Positions 26,739 to 35,267 of a DNA stretch of 64,000 nucleotides are shown here, one piece after another. The notes under the pieces are model-generated. The model saw only the letters and a program-made list of their open reading frames with translations, made no database searches and was not told the origin of the DNA. How positions within the stretch are numbered: the stretch's first letter is position 1; the number at the start of each line of letters is the position of its first letter. Position numbers and translations under genes: made by a program. This stretch comes from Pelagibacterium sp. 26DY04. GTDB lineage: Bacteria; Pseudomonadota; Alphaproteobacteria; Rhizobiales; Devosiaceae. The DNA is taken from NCBI RefSeq assembly GCF_031202305.1, contig NZ_CP101731.1, forward strand, positions 2,666,001 to 2,730,000. Direction: 5' to 3'.

Positions 26739-28015
26739 CAAAAGAGGTTGGGAAGCCACAGCACGAGCTGCGGAAAGAATGTGAGCATCAGCAGCACAAA
26801 GAGCAGCGGCAGGTAGAACGGGATGATCGCCTTGATCATCTGCCCGAAGCTGATCTGCGCGATGTGCTTGCAGATGAACAGGATGACCCCGAATGGCGGG
26901 GTCAGCGACCCGATCAGCAGGTTGAGGATCATCACCACGCCGAAATGCACCGGATCAATGCCATAGGCAGCCACCAGCGGCAGCAGGGCGGGCGTGGCGA
27001 TCAGGATGATGGCCGTCGTTTCGAGGAACAGCCCGACGATCAGCAGCACCACATTGAGGATCAGAAGCAGCACCAACGGATTTTCGGTCAGCGTCTGCAT
27101 GAACCCGACGATAATGCCGGGCAGGTTCTGCACCGAGATCAACCAGCCGAACGGAAACGCCGCCGCAATGATGAACACCAGCACGCCGGTGGTGATCGCG
27201 CTCATCGCCAGGGTTTCGAGCAGCCCCTTCCAGGTGAGCGCGCGATTGATGAAGCCCAGAATCGCCGCATAGAGCACGATCAGCGCTCCAAGCTCGGTCG
27301 GCGTCGCAACGCCGGTGAGCATTCCCACGACCAGCAGCACCGGCGCGGCCAGCGCCGGCAGGGCGCGCAGGAAGGTGCGGAGCAATTCGCGGCGCGGAAC
27401 GCGCTGCGCCTGCGGCGCCGCCTCCACGCCGGTGCGCACCAGCACGTAGACCATGATCATCAGGCACAGGCCCATCAGCAGGCCCGGAATGATGCCGGCG
27501 AGGAACAGATCGGTGAGCGACACCTGCGCGGTCACCGCATAGATGACCATGATGACGCTGGGCGGGATGATCGGGCCAATGATCGAGGACGCCGCCGTTA
27601 CCGCCGCCGCGAACGGCGCGGAATAGCCACGCTCGCGCATCTGGCGGATTTCCACCGCGCCCAGCCCCGCCGCGTCGGCCTGGGCTACGCCCGACATGCC
27701 GGCGAAAATGATCGAGGCGGCGATATTGACCTGCGCCAAACCGCCTTTGAGATGACCGACAGCCGCCGAGGCGAAATCGAAGATGCGCTCGGAGATCCCG
27801 GCGCGGTTGAAGAGGTGCCCGGCCAGAACGAACAGCGGAATGGCCAGCAGCGGAAAGCTGTCGAGACCGCCCGGCATACGCTGGATGATGATCTGCTCGG
27901 GCAGGCCCGGACCGGTCAGGATGAAAAGGAAGGCCGAGAACACCATCGCGAAGGCGACTGGCACTTCGAGCGCGATGAGCAGGATAAAGGCAAGCAGCAG
28001 GATACCGATGGACAT
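26738..28015 (-). CDS. TRAP transporter large permease subunit (DctM-like)
   Basis: 425 aa, ATG 28015 two bases from the small subunit's stop. Twelve hydrophobic helices and typical DctM motifs: LDSFPLLAIPLFVLAGHLFNRAGIS, INIAASIIFAGMSGVAQADAAGLG (read here VNIAASIIFAGMSGVAQADAAG), SAPFAAAVTAASSIIGPIIPPSV and LETTAIILIATPALLPL. It forms the ion-coupled translocation pathway with the small subunit and receives ligand from the receptor encoded upstream. The large subunits of the DctM class mostly carry organic acids. Confidence 0.95.
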   Translation of the reverse strand: MSIGILLLAFILLIALEVPVAFAMVFSAFLFILTGPGLPEQIIIQRMPGGLDSFPLLAIPLFVLAGHLFNRAGISERIFDFASAAVGHLKGGLAQVNIAASIIFAGMSGVAQADAAGLGAVEIRQMRERGYSAPFAAAVTAASSIIGPIIPPSVIMVIYAVTAQVSLTDLFLAGIIPGLLMGLCLMIMVYVLVRTGVEAAPQAQRVPRRELLRTFLRALPALAAPVLLVVGMLTGVATPTELGALIVLYAAILGFINRALTWKGLLETLAMSAITTGVLVFIIAAAFPFGWLISVQNLPGIIVGFMQTLTENPLVLLLILNVVLLIVGLFLETTAIILIATPALLPLVAAYGIDPVHFGVVMILNLLIGSLTPPFGVILFICKHIAQISFGQMIKAIIPFYLPLLFVLLMLTFFPQLVLWLPNLF

Positions 28016-28016
28016 C

Positions 28017-28565
28017 TTAGATTCCCTCGCGCGCGCCGTCGGCCAGGGCCGTCTTGTCGATGAAGGTCATCGGCGTGCCGCGCACCAGCGCGATGATCTG
28101 GGCGATCGCGTAATAGATAAGGGTCAGCGACATCGAGATCGCCGAGACATAGAGGGGCATGGAATAGAACCACATGCGCGGAATGGCGATCGGGAGCGAC
28201 ACGGACATGGAGCGCGCCTCGATGCTCATCACTCCGGGAACCGCCAGCATCAGCCGCCAGAGGACGAACCCCATGACGATGAAGCCGAACAGACGCAAAA
28301 CGCCCTGCACCCGCTCGGAGACCGCAAGCGAAAGCGCCTCGATCTTGATGTGCGAAAGCCGCTTCATCCCCACGGCCGCGCCCAGGAACACGATCCAGAT
28401 AAAGGCATAGGTCGCGGCTTCCTCGACCCAGACCAGCGGCGAGCCGAGGAAATACCGGCTGACGACCTGGGCACAGATCGAGATGACGATGACCACGAAC
28501 AGGGCCATGGCGATGCTGATCTCGATGCGTTCGAGAACCCGCAGCCCTTTGCGGAACAGTTCCAT
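28017..28565 (-). CDS. TRAP transporter small permease subunit (DctQ-like)
   Basis: 182 aa. ATG 28565 (MELFRKGLRVLERIE) is preceded by GGGAGGAG at a spacing of 7; the longer frame is rejected. Four membrane helices at about 18-40, 52-70, 90-112 and 130-155, with the DctQ-type VSRYFLGSPLVWVEEAATYAFIWIVFLGAAVGMKRLSHIKIE segment. It is needed for activity of the large permease. It sits between receptor and large subunit, in the standard dctPQM order. Confidence 0.94.
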   Translation of the reverse strand: MELFRKGLRVLERIEISIAMALFVVIVISICAQVVSRYFLGSPLVWVEEAATYAFIWIVFLGAAVGMKRLSHIKIEALSLAVSERVQGVLRLFGFIVMGFVLWRLMLAVPGVMSIEARSMSVSLPIAIPRMWFYSMPLYVSAISMSLTLIYYAIAQIIALVRGTPMTFIDKTALADGAREGI

Positions 28566-28592
28566 TGCCAGCTCCTCCCGGCGCAGATTGAA

Positions 28593-28617
28593 GCGGCGCG
28601 AGGAAGACCCGCGCCGC
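28593..28617 (-). other. Intercistronic hairpin between TRAP receptor and small permease
   Basis: A perfect 8-bp GC stem (28593-28600, GCGGCGCG, with 28610-28617, CGCGCCGC) closes a 9-nt loop, between the receptor stop (28628) and the small subunit's ribosome-binding site. No T tract follows on the minus strand. Confidence 0.55.
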
Positions 28618-28627
28618 ATGATCGATC

Positions 28628-29608
28628 TTATTCGGCCATGTCCTGAACGGACTGCCACAGGCCCGGCGTCCAGAGCCCTTCGGCCTCGATGCGCTCGACC
28701 GCCTCGACAGCCCGCTCGCGCACCGGCTCGAGATCGATTTCGCTCACCGTGGCGCCTTCCGACTCCATCGTGGCGATGATGTCGTCGGTTTCCGCTTCAG
28801 CCTGCTCGCGCGCCCAAGCGGTCGCCTCGACCGCCGCCTGGGTCACGATCTCCTGCAGCTCAGGGGAAAGCGACTGATAGAAGGCTTCGTTGACCAGGAT
28901 ATGGGTCGCCGTAAGGATGTGGTCGGTGCGGATCACATAGGGCGCCGCCTCATGGAACCGGGCGGCGTAAGCGGCCGAAACCGGACCTTCCGCCGCTTCG
29001 ATCACGCCGGTGCGCAGGCCCAGGAACACCTCGCCCCAGGCCACGCGGGTCGGACTGGCCCCGAGGGTCTGCCAAAGCTGGAGATAGGTGGGGATCTCGG
29101 GGACGCGCATCTTGAGGCCGTTGAAATCGTCCGCCGTTTCGATGGGCGTATTGGCAAAGGTCAGGCGCGGCTGGATAGGCGCCTGCGCCAGAAGGCGCAC
29201 GCCATATTCGTCGATCAGCTCCTGAGCCATCGTCTGGTAGGTGTCGGTCTCAAAGAACGCCTGCATGTGGTCGTTGGAGTGGAACGTGAAACCCCAGCCC
29301 AGGATGGCGTAGTCATCGACCCAGTTGGAATACCAGCTCAAATCGTCGCCATAGAATTGGACGGCGCCGCCCATGGCCTGCTCGATGACCTGCACGTCGG
29401 TGCCCAGTTGCTCGCCTTCGATGAAGTTGAGCGTGAGCTCTCCGTTGGAGCGCTCATTGACCAGATCGACGAACATGCGGTTCTGCCGGTCGTACAGCGA
29501 TCCCAAAGCGTCGGAACCGCCGAACGTGGCGGTCTGCGACAGGGCCGGGGCGGCAAGACCCAGGCTCAGGACAGCCGACAGCGCGGCACCAGCGACATAG
29601 TGCTTCAT
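28628..29608 (-). CDS. TRAP transporter solute receptor (DctP family)
   Basis: 326 aa, ATG 29608 with GGGAGGAA upstream. A clear signal peptide (MKHYVAGAALSAVLSLGLAA, cleavage near ALS-Q) precedes a DctP fold: FVDLVNERSNGELTLNFIEGEQLGTDVQVIEQAMGGAVQF, GLKMRVPEIPTYLQLWQTLGASPTRVAWGEVFLGLRTGVIEAAEGPVSA (the Arg in KMRVPE binds the carboxylate in characterised members). It is the first gene of the ten-gene operon, just after a tandem LacI-type operator. The ligand is an organic acid by analogy; which acid is not determinable. Confidence 0.94.
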   Translation of the reverse strand: MKHYVAGAALSAVLSLGLAAPALSQTATFGGSDALGSLYDRQNRMFVDLVNERSNGELTLNFIEGEQLGTDVQVIEQAMGGAVQFYGDDLSWYSNWVDDYAILGWGFTFHSNDHMQAFFETDTYQTMAQELIDEYGVRLLAQAPIQPRLTFANTPIETADDFNGLKMRVPEIPTYLQLWQTLGASPTRVAWGEVFLGLRTGVIEAAEGPVSAAYAARFHEAAPYVIRTDHILTATHILVNEAFYQSLSPELQEIVTQAAVEATAWAREQAEAETDDIIATMESEGATVSEIDLEPVRERAVEAVERIEAEGLWTPGLWQSVQDMAE

Positions 29609-29634
29609 GAAATTCCTCCCTGATGAAGAACGAT

Positions 29635-29664
29635 GTTAGCGTTCACGTTAGCGCTAACATTATC
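29635..29664 (-). promoter_or_regulatory. Tandem LacI-type operators and -10 of the TRAP/CoA operon
   Basis: A perfect 12-bp palindrome GTTAGCGCTAAC (29647-29658) directly abuts a degenerate copy GTTAGCGTTCAC (29635-29646). On the minus strand a GATAAT hexamer (29659-29664) touches the operator, so binding would block transcription start. The receptor start lies 27 bases downstream. The LacI regulator inside the operon (24467-25516) is the natural candidate ligand. Confidence 0.75.
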
Positions 29665-29772
29665 GCACGCGCTCTGCAATAGGTGATTGTGGCGGTTACA
29701 CGTCGCTGTGGATTGTTCGGCGGGAACGCCAAGGAAAAGGGCCGCTTTTCCGCGACCCTCACAGATACCGGC

Positions 29773-30615
29773 TCAGGCCTGGACGCATCGCTGGCGCTGC
29801 GTTCCCAGTCCCTCAATCCCCAGTTCCATCACGTCCCCCACCTTGAGGAATACCTTGGGATTCTGCCCCAGCCCCACGCCCGGAGGCGTGCCGGTGGAGA
29901 TGATGTCGCCCGGCCGCAGGCTCATGAACTGGCTGAGATAGCTCACCAGATATCTGACGCCATAGACCATGGTCTTGGTCGAACCGTCCTGGTAGCGGTG
30001 CCCGTTGACCTCGAGCCACATTGCGAGGTTCTGCGGATCGGCAACCTCGTCCTTTGTCACCAGCCACGGTCCGGTCGGCCCGAAGGTGTCGGCGGATTTG
30101 CCCTTGGTCCACTGCCCATGGCGCTCGGCCTGAAACGCGCGTTCGGAGACGTCGTTGACCACGCAATAGCCCGCCACGTAATCCATGGCTTCGTCCTCTG
30201 AAACGTATTTGGCCGTCTTGCCGATCACCACGCCAAGCTCGACCTCCCAGTCGGTCTTTTCCGATGTGCGTGGAATTTCCACATCGTCATTAGGGCCGAC
30301 GATCGCCGAGGTGGCCTTCATGAAAATGATCGGTTCGGGCGGCACCGTCGCGCCTGTTTCGGCGGCATGATCGGAATAGTTGAGCCCGATGCAGATGAAT
30401 TTGCCGGTTCCCGCGACACAAGGCCCAAGGCGCGGGTTTCCGGAAACTTCCGGCAGGCTGGCGGCGTCGATCCGCGCCAGCGCCGCCAGCCCCTCGGGAG
30501 AGAGCACTTCGCCCGCGATGTCCCCCACATGGGCCGAAAGATCGCGGATCGTGCCATCCTCTGCCAGAAGGCCCGGCTTCTCCGCCCCGGCCTCGCCATA
30601 GCGCAGCAATTTCAT
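29773..30615 (-). CDS. FAH-family 2,4-diketo-3-deoxy-sugar-acid hydrolase candidate
   Basis: 280 aa, ATG 30615 with AGGAG upstream. The FAHD1/ureidoglycolate-lyase-like fold is complete: GKFICIGLNYSDHAAETG, PIIFMKATSAIVGPNDDVEIP, DWEVELGVVIGKTAKYV with the metal-binding Glu pair, and STGTPPGVGLG. In L-fucose and L-rhamnose pathways a protein of this family cleaves 2,4-diketo-3-deoxy-fuconate/rhamnonate to pyruvate and lactate. That role is supported by the upstream dehydrogenase, lactonase and reductase genes in the same operon, not by substrate-specific residues. Confidence 0.85.
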   Translation of the reverse strand: MKLLRYGEAGAEKPGLLAEDGTIRDLSAHVGDIAGEVLSPEGLAALARIDAASLPEVSGNPRLGPCVAGTGKFICIGLNYSDHAAETGATVPPEPIIFMKATSAIVGPNDDVEIPRTSEKTDWEVELGVVIGKTAKYVSEDEAMDYVAGYCVVNDVSERAFQAERHGQWTKGKSADTFGPTGPWLVTKDEVADPQNLAMWLEVNGHRYQDGSTKTMVYGVRYLVSYLSQFMSLRPGDIISTGTPPGVGLGQNPKVFLKVGDVMELGIEGLGTQRQRCVQA

Positions 30616-30638
30616 CTCTACTACTCCTGCTTATTGGA

Positions 30639-31370
30639 TCAGTTCACCCAGCCGCCATCGATGATGTGGATCTGGCCGGTGGTGTAGGTTGCTCCCGCCA
30701 GATAGACGGCGAGATCGGCGATTTCCTCGGGCGTGCCGATCCGGCCGATCGGTTGGCGCGCGACGAACGCCGCCCGCGCCGTCTCATAGTCGCCCATGGC
30801 CCGCAGCCGCTCCTGCAGCGAAGGGCTGTCGACGGTGCCGGGACAGATGGCGTTGCAACGGATGCCCTTGGTCACGTAATCGGCCGCAATCGACTTGGTG
30901 AGTCCCACCACCGCCGCCTTGGAAATCGAATAGGCACACCGGTTGGGAACGCCCTTGGGGCTGCCGGCGACCGAGGACATGTTGATGATCGCGCCGTCGC
31001 CACGCTCGAGCATGCCCGGCAGCACGGCGCGGATGGTCCGCACCTGCGCCTTGACGTTGAGATCGAGCGCGAAATCGAGGTCCTTGTCCTCCATCTCCAG
31101 CAGCGTTCCGTTGTGAACGATGCCGGCGCAATTGAACAAAACATCGATCCTGCCGATCCTGGTCACCAGCGCGGTGACGGCGGCATCGTCGAGCACGTCG
31201 AGCCGTTCGGTTTTTATGCCGGCAACATCCGCAAGCCTAGCGAGTTCGGCTTGGTTGATGTCGGTGGCGATAACGCGCGCGCCCGCGGCGGCAAACGCCC
31301 TTGCACTGGCCGCGCCGATCCCCTGGGCTGCGGCGGTCAGCAGCACCACCTTGTCATTCAAATCAGTCAT
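30639..31370 (-). CDS. SDR family dehydrogenase, 2-keto-3-deoxy-L-fuconate dehydrogenase type
   Basis: 243 aa; ATG 31370 overlaps the lactonase stop. NAD-binding VVLLTAAAQGIGAASARAFAAAGARVIATDIN (TAAAQGIG, as in the KDF dehydrogenase/DHRS6 group), NCAGIVHNG, catalytic Ser in NMSSVAGSPKG and Tyr/Lys in AYSISKAAVVGLTKSIAADYVTKGIRCNAICPGTVDSPSL, and the C-terminal GQIHIIDGGWVN. The pattern is close to characterised 2-keto-3-deoxy-L-fuconate 4-dehydrogenases. It would oxidise the keto-deoxy acid to the 2,4-diketo acid hydrolysed by the next gene product. Confidence 0.88.
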   Translation of the reverse strand: MTDLNDKVVLLTAAAQGIGAASARAFAAAGARVIATDINQAELARLADVAGIKTERLDVLDDAAVTALVTRIGRIDVLFNCAGIVHNGTLLEMEDKDLDFALDLNVKAQVRTIRAVLPGMLERGDGAIINMSSVAGSPKGVPNRCAYSISKAAVVGLTKSIAADYVTKGIRCNAICPGTVDSPSLQERLRAMGDYETARAAFVARQPIGRIGTPEEIADLAVYLAGATYTTGQIHIIDGGWVN

Positions 31371-32242
31371 GTCTCGCTCCCCGGTTCGAGCTTATAGAAG
31401 TGTTTTGTGCAAGTCTGAAGCACCGCACGCTGCTCGTCCGGGCTCAAAGGTGCAATGGCGTCACGGACCAGGTCAATGGCGCCCGCATAGTCGGTGGCCA
31501 CGAGGCAAACCGGCCAATCCGAACCCGTCATCAGTCGATCCGGCCCGAAAATTTCCAGCGCACGGTTGAAATAGGGCGCGAGTTGTTCCTGCGTCCAACC
31601 CGATAGATCGGCCTCGGTCACCATGCCCGACAATTTGCACGCGACATTGGGCAACTCGGCAAATCCGGCAAACGGTTCCGCCCATTGCCGATATTCACCG
31701 CGAGCGATGGCCGGCTTGGCGATATGATCAACCACCAGCCGCAACTCAGGCATCGCTTTGGCCAGCGCGATGGAAGCGGGAATTTCCCTCGGCCTGATCA
31801 GCAGATCATAGGCAAGCCCCCGCTCGGCAACCGCTTGCAGCCCGTTGCGGACGTCAGCCCGGCCGAGCCAGTCCGCGTCCGGCTCGTTATGCACCAGATG
31901 CCGAACCGCCTTGAGATAGAGGCCTCCCGGCCCCGCCAACAATTGGTCGAGCACATCGCCCACATCGGGCGCGCAGAGATCGACCCAACCGACGACGCCC
32001 ATGATCTCTCTGTTGGCTTCCGCCAGCGCCAGAAACTCGCGCGTCTCTTCAACCGACGCCCATGTCTGCACCAGAACGCCTCCGATCACCCCGGCCGGCT
32101 GGGCGGCGGCGGCGAAATCGGCAGGCATGAAGACCCTTCGTATCGGCGCGAACGGACCGGTCAGCCAGCCATAATCACCCCGGTCGGGATCCCAGATGTG
32201 AAAATGGCTATCGATGATCGAAATATCGGATTGGTCTGTCAT
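31367..32242 (-). CDS. Amidohydrolase-family lactonase (L-fuconolactonase-like, COG3618)
   Basis: 291 aa, ATG 32242 three bases after the aldo/keto reductase stop region. Metal-dependent TIM-barrel motifs: IDSHFHIWDP at 10-19, GGVLVQTWAS, VVDHIAKP, and MTGSDWPV near 245. This COG3618 group contains L-fucono-1,5-lactonase, L-rhamnono-lactonase and galactarolactone hydrolases. Position between a sugar dehydrogenase and a keto-deoxy-acid dehydrogenase fits opening of the lactone formed from the free sugar. Overlap of four bases with the next gene indicates coupled translation. Confidence 0.87.
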   Translation of the reverse strand: MTDQSDISIIDSHFHIWDPDRGDYGWLTGPFAPIRRVFMPADFAAAAQPAGVIGGVLVQTWASVEETREFLALAEANREIMGVVGWVDLCAPDVGDVLDQLLAGPGGLYLKAVRHLVHNEPDADWLGRADVRNGLQAVAERGLAYDLLIRPREIPASIALAKAMPELRLVVDHIAKPAIARGEYRQWAEPFAGFAELPNVACKLSGMVTEADLSGWTQEQLAPYFNRALEIFGPDRLMTGSDWPVCLVATDYAGAIDLVRDAIAPLSPDEQRAVLQTCTKHFYKLEPGSET

Positions 32243-32245
32243 CGA

Positions 32246-33199
32246 TTACCTCAAGACCAGCGGATCGAGTTCGACGAGCATGGATTGAGGCAACCGCGTA
32301 CCCAGCAATTCCAGATTGCGCCTGAGACTTTCCGGCTTATGGGTGCCGATCAGGATTGAGGACACCGCCCGATGCGAGAACGGGAAATTCAGCGCTGCCT
32401 GCGCGAGGCTCATCCCATGACGGCTGACGACCGCCTCCATCCCCTCGACGCGGCGTCGGATATCGGCGCTTGCCGGTGCGTAGTTGAACCACGCCTCGCC
32501 GGACGCGCCGGTCGCCAATATCCCTGAATTGAAGATGCCGCCGGCAACGATCGTCGTCCCGCGCTCAAGGCACAAGGGCAGCAGCTCGCTTTCGGCGGTG
32601 CGGTCGAGCAGCGTAAATCGCCCCGCCAGAAGGATTTCATCAAGAGACGCCCGCCGCAGCACGTCGATGCAGACTTCATTCTCGTTCACCCCCAGCCCAT
32701 AGGCGGAAATCACGCCCTCCCGCTTGAGCCTTTCGAGCGCCTTGAGCCCCGAATCCATGAACGTCCGGAAATGCGCCGGCGCGGCATCCCCATGAGCGAA
32801 CGCGCCGAGATCATGCACATAGAGGGTATCGATCTCGGTCAGCCCCAGACGCTGAAAGCTGTCTTCGATCGAGCGCATGATCCCGTCATGGGAGTAGTCG
32901 AACTCGACCCGGAACGGCAGGGGTCCAGCCGGTTCATCCCTGACCGCTTCGGCACCACCTTCGGCCACCAACCTGCGGCCGACCTTGGTCGAGAGCACAT
33001 ATTCGGCCTTCGGCTTGCTGCGCAGGAAATCCCCAACGCGGCGCTCGGACAGTCCGCGCCCATAGAAGGGCGCCGTATCGAAGCGCCTTATGCCCATCTC
33101 CCACGCCGCCTCCAGCGCCTGAAGCGCTGCCTCGGCGGAGACAGGAGCGTAGAGGCCGGCAATATTGGCGCAGCCCAAGCCAACCCGAGCCAGAGACAT
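32246..33199 (-). CDS. Aldo/keto reductase, L-fucose/D-threo-aldose 1-dehydrogenase-like
   Basis: 317 aa. ATG 33199 (MSLARVGLGCANIAGLY) has GAGGA upstream; the longer frame would include operator DNA. AKR motifs: RFDTAPFYGRGLSERRVGDFL with the catalytic Asp/Tyr, STKVGR with Lys, IDTLYVHDLGA with the HD-type catalytic His, and SSILIGTHKPESLRRNLELL in the cofactor region. This subgroup oxidises L-fucose, L-galactose or D-arabinose at C1 with NAD(P). It is the first gene of the unit (aldo/keto reductase, lactonase, SDR, FAH) and stands behind the operator pair 33227-33259. Confidence 0.87.
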   Translation of the reverse strand: MSLARVGLGCANIAGLYAPVSAEAALQALEAAWEMGIRRFDTAPFYGRGLSERRVGDFLRSKPKAEYVLSTKVGRRLVAEGGAEAVRDEPAGPLPFRVEFDYSHDGIMRSIEDSFQRLGLTEIDTLYVHDLGAFAHGDAAPAHFRTFMDSGLKALERLKREGVISAYGLGVNENEVCIDVLRRASLDEILLAGRFTLLDRTAESELLPLCLERGTTIVAGGIFNSGILATGASGEAWFNYAPASADIRRRVEGMEAVVSRHGMSLAQAALNFPFSHRAVSSILIGTHKPESLRRNLELLGTRLPQSMLVELDPLVLR

Positions 33200-33226
33200 G
33201 TTTTCCTCAAGGTTGGGGAACGATAA

Positions 33227-33259
33227 TTGACCTATCACACACTTGATCTGATAGATCAA
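33227..33259 (-). promoter_or_regulatory. Operator pair shared with the GntR regulator gene
   Basis: TTGATCTgatAGATCAA (33243-33259) is an inverted repeat with 7-bp arms, and TTGACCTATCAC (33227-33238) is a second related site. The reverse strand of the first contains TGATCTATCAG, identical to the core of the palindrome at 44252-44267 upstream of the GntR gene. Both sites end 28-44 bases before the reductase start codon. Confidence 0.7.
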
Positions 33260-33266
33260 CTAGATG

Positions 33267-34034
33267 CTACGTCATTACCCAGCCGCCATCGACATTGATG
33301 GTCTGCCCCGTCACAAAACCCGAGGCCTCCGAGGCCAGGAACATGAGAACGCCGGCCATATCTTGGGGCGTGCCGCGCCGCTTGATCGCCTGGTGATCCA
33401 AAACGAAGCGGGCATAGCCTTCCGGATCGGCATGGATCTTTTCGGCATCGGTGGGAAACGCGCCCGGCGAGACGGCATTGGCGGTGATCCCGTATTTCCC
33501 GAACTCACGTGCCCAGGATCGCGCAAGCGCGATCAGCGCCCCCTTGGACTGAACATAAGGCGTCAAATTCTCCCAGCCACCCGAGAAGGTGATCGAGGAG
33601 ATATTGATGATCCGCCCCCAGCCCTTCCGCTTCATATGCGGCAGCGCCGCCTGCACACAGACGATGCCCGAATCCACATTGACCCGCTGCACCATCTGGA
33701 TTTCCGCGATGGTAAAATCCTCGAAAGGCTTGGCCGGATAGATGGCGGCATTGTTGATCACCACATCGAACCCGCCCACACTATCGGCAAGCCCGTCGAG
33801 GCGCCGGGCAAGTCCATCGAGGTCGGATAGGTCGCATTTTTCGATCACCAGCCTTTCGGCATCGACATTCCCAGCGGCAGCTTGAAGGGCCGCGATTTTG
33901 GTCGCATCATTGTCGAGCACCACGACCCGAGCGCCCTGCCCCAGCATTTCGATGACCGTCGGCTGGCCCAGTCCACCGGCTGCCCCGGTGTAAAGGATGG
34001 TCCTGCCTTCGAGTGAAGCGAAACGGTCTTTCAT
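33267..34034 (-). CDS. SDR family oxidoreductase of the polyol/aldose unit
   Basis: 255 aa; ATG 34034 follows the DUF4432 stop with no gap (TAAATG). NAD-binding ILYTGAAGGLGQPTVIEMLGQGARVVVLDND, NNAAIYPAKPFED, Ser in INISSITFSGGW, Tyr-x3-Lys in YVQSKGALIALARSWAREFGKYGITANAVSPGAFPTDAEK, and the C-terminal GQTINVDGGWVMT. It is a classical SDR of about 250 residues. It is the last gene of the four-gene unit starting at 37288. Substrate is unknown; sugar or polyol oxidation fits the neighbours. Confidence 0.88.
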   Translation of the reverse strand: MKDRFASLEGRTILYTGAAGGLGQPTVIEMLGQGARVVVLDNDATKIAALQAAAGNVDAERLVIEKCDLSDLDGLARRLDGLADSVGGFDVVINNAAIYPAKPFEDFTIAEIQMVQRVNVDSGIVCVQAALPHMKRKGWGRIINISSITFSGGWENLTPYVQSKGALIALARSWAREFGKYGITANAVSPGAFPTDAEKIHADPEGYARFVLDHQAIKRRGTPQDMAGVLMFLASEASGFVTGQTINVDGGWVMT

Positions 34035-35219
34035 TTACGCGCTCCTGCCGGCAATCGGCCTGTGGTTGCCCGAAGGCTCGGGGTAGTCATCCTGCGGCTG
34101 GCCGGAAACAGCCCGAATACGAGCTTCGGCAGCCGAAATCGCCGCTGCGTCCGGCAGGATGCGCATCACAGTATCGTAGCGCCGCTCGTCGCCATGCTCG
34201 AGCCAGATCATCTCGCCCCGCTCCCGCGCCGCAAGATTGCCCAGCACGTGATGCGTCGAAGGTTCGATACCCAGGGCATACTGCCCCGCCTGGAAATTCT
34301 GCCACTCGTAAAGGCAGGGAAACTGATCCTTGCGTGTCACCACCTCGAACCCCAGCCCGATCCGGTCGTTGACCAGCGCCACCGACACCTGCCCTTGCGC
34401 GTCGGCGGCCAATTCATGCTGCCACACCTGTTCGTGGAAATTGAGCTGCGGCGGCGGTGCGGTGCGGTAGCCCACACCCTGCTTGCGGTAGTCGGCGCCG
34501 GCATGGGCCGCCCAGACCACATCCTCGATCGGCGCCAGATATCGCGCGCCCTCATCGAGCAGCGGATAGGAAACGTTGATGTGGTAGCAATACATATGCG
34601 GCGTTCGGTAAAAGCCGTGATTGACCACCCGGTCGGAAAGCATGATGTCGTTGCTGCCGACTTCGATCTCGATGCGGCGAATGAGGTGAAGATCTTCCCC
34701 GAACACCGCCGACTGCTGCACCACGCCCTCCGCCCACAGGAAGCAACGGTCGCCATCCCAGCGCTCGCCATAGCCGGTGAGTTTTGCCGGTATTGTGCCC
34801 ACCCGCCCATGCAGCGAATGGCTGACCGTTTTCTTGGGCGAATAGACATAATTATCGGCCGACACCTGGTTCATGAACAGGATGTGGTCCAGCCCGCAGG
34901 TCACCATGAGCCCCGAGAACGAGCGCGCCCAGGCCAGCCCGCCCTCTCCCTCATATTCGTGCAGCCCCGGATGCCGGAACCCGGCCGGCGAGTGCCAGCC
35001 GATCGCCTGCCCGCGATATTCGCAATCGGCGATGTCCATGGCCCGATCGACCAGAACGGTGAACCGCAGGCCGGTTCCCGACCGGAACTCCAGCATGCGG
35101 ATGCCGCGCTCCACGCCATCGGCCAATTCCACCAGCCGCACCCCGGCAAACTGGCCGAGCGACCCCGACCGCGCCGCCAGATCCCGCCGGCTGAGGGTTT
35201 GTCCATAAAGCTCAGGCAT
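34035..35219 (-). CDS. DUF4432 aldose 1-epimerase-like protein
   Basis: 394 aa from ATG 35219 (MPELYGQTLSRRDLAARSG), with GAGGGAA upstream. The protein belongs to the galactose-mutarotase superfamily (beta-sandwich), DUF4432 group: GTGLRFTVLVDRAMDIADCEYRG, GWHSPAGFRHPGLHE, FSGLMVTCGLDHI, SLHGRVGTIPAKL with the conserved His, and the Glu in ALGIEPSTHHVLG. Such proteins are thought to interconvert anomers or act on sugars in oxidation pathways; none of the features gives the sugar. It lies within the Gfo/Idh - isomerase - epimerase - SDR unit. Confidence 0.85.
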   Translation of the reverse strand: MPELYGQTLSRRDLAARSGSLGQFAGVRLVELADGVERGIRMLEFRSGTGLRFTVLVDRAMDIADCEYRGQAIGWHSPAGFRHPGLHEYEGEGGLAWARSFSGLMVTCGLDHILFMNQVSADNYVYSPKKTVSHSLHGRVGTIPAKLTGYGERWDGDRCFLWAEGVVQQSAVFGEDLHLIRRIEIEVGSNDIMLSDRVVNHGFYRTPHMYCYHINVSYPLLDEGARYLAPIEDVVWAAHAGADYRKQGVGYRTAPPPQLNFHEQVWQHELAADAQGQVSVALVNDRIGLGFEVVTRKDQFPCLYEWQNFQAGQYALGIEPSTHHVLGNLAARERGEMIWLEHGDERRYDTVMRILPDAAAISAAEARIRAVSGQPQDDYPEPSGNHRPIAGRSA

Positions 35220-35267
35220 TTGTTTCCCTCGGTAGTGGCGGGGCCGCAATCGGCAGCCCCTCGTTCT

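Noticed and set aside
26864..28063. 399-residue plus-strand frame opposite the TRAP permease
   Set aside because: Very His/Gln/Arg/Asp-rich shadow of membrane-helix codons, not a protein-like sequence.
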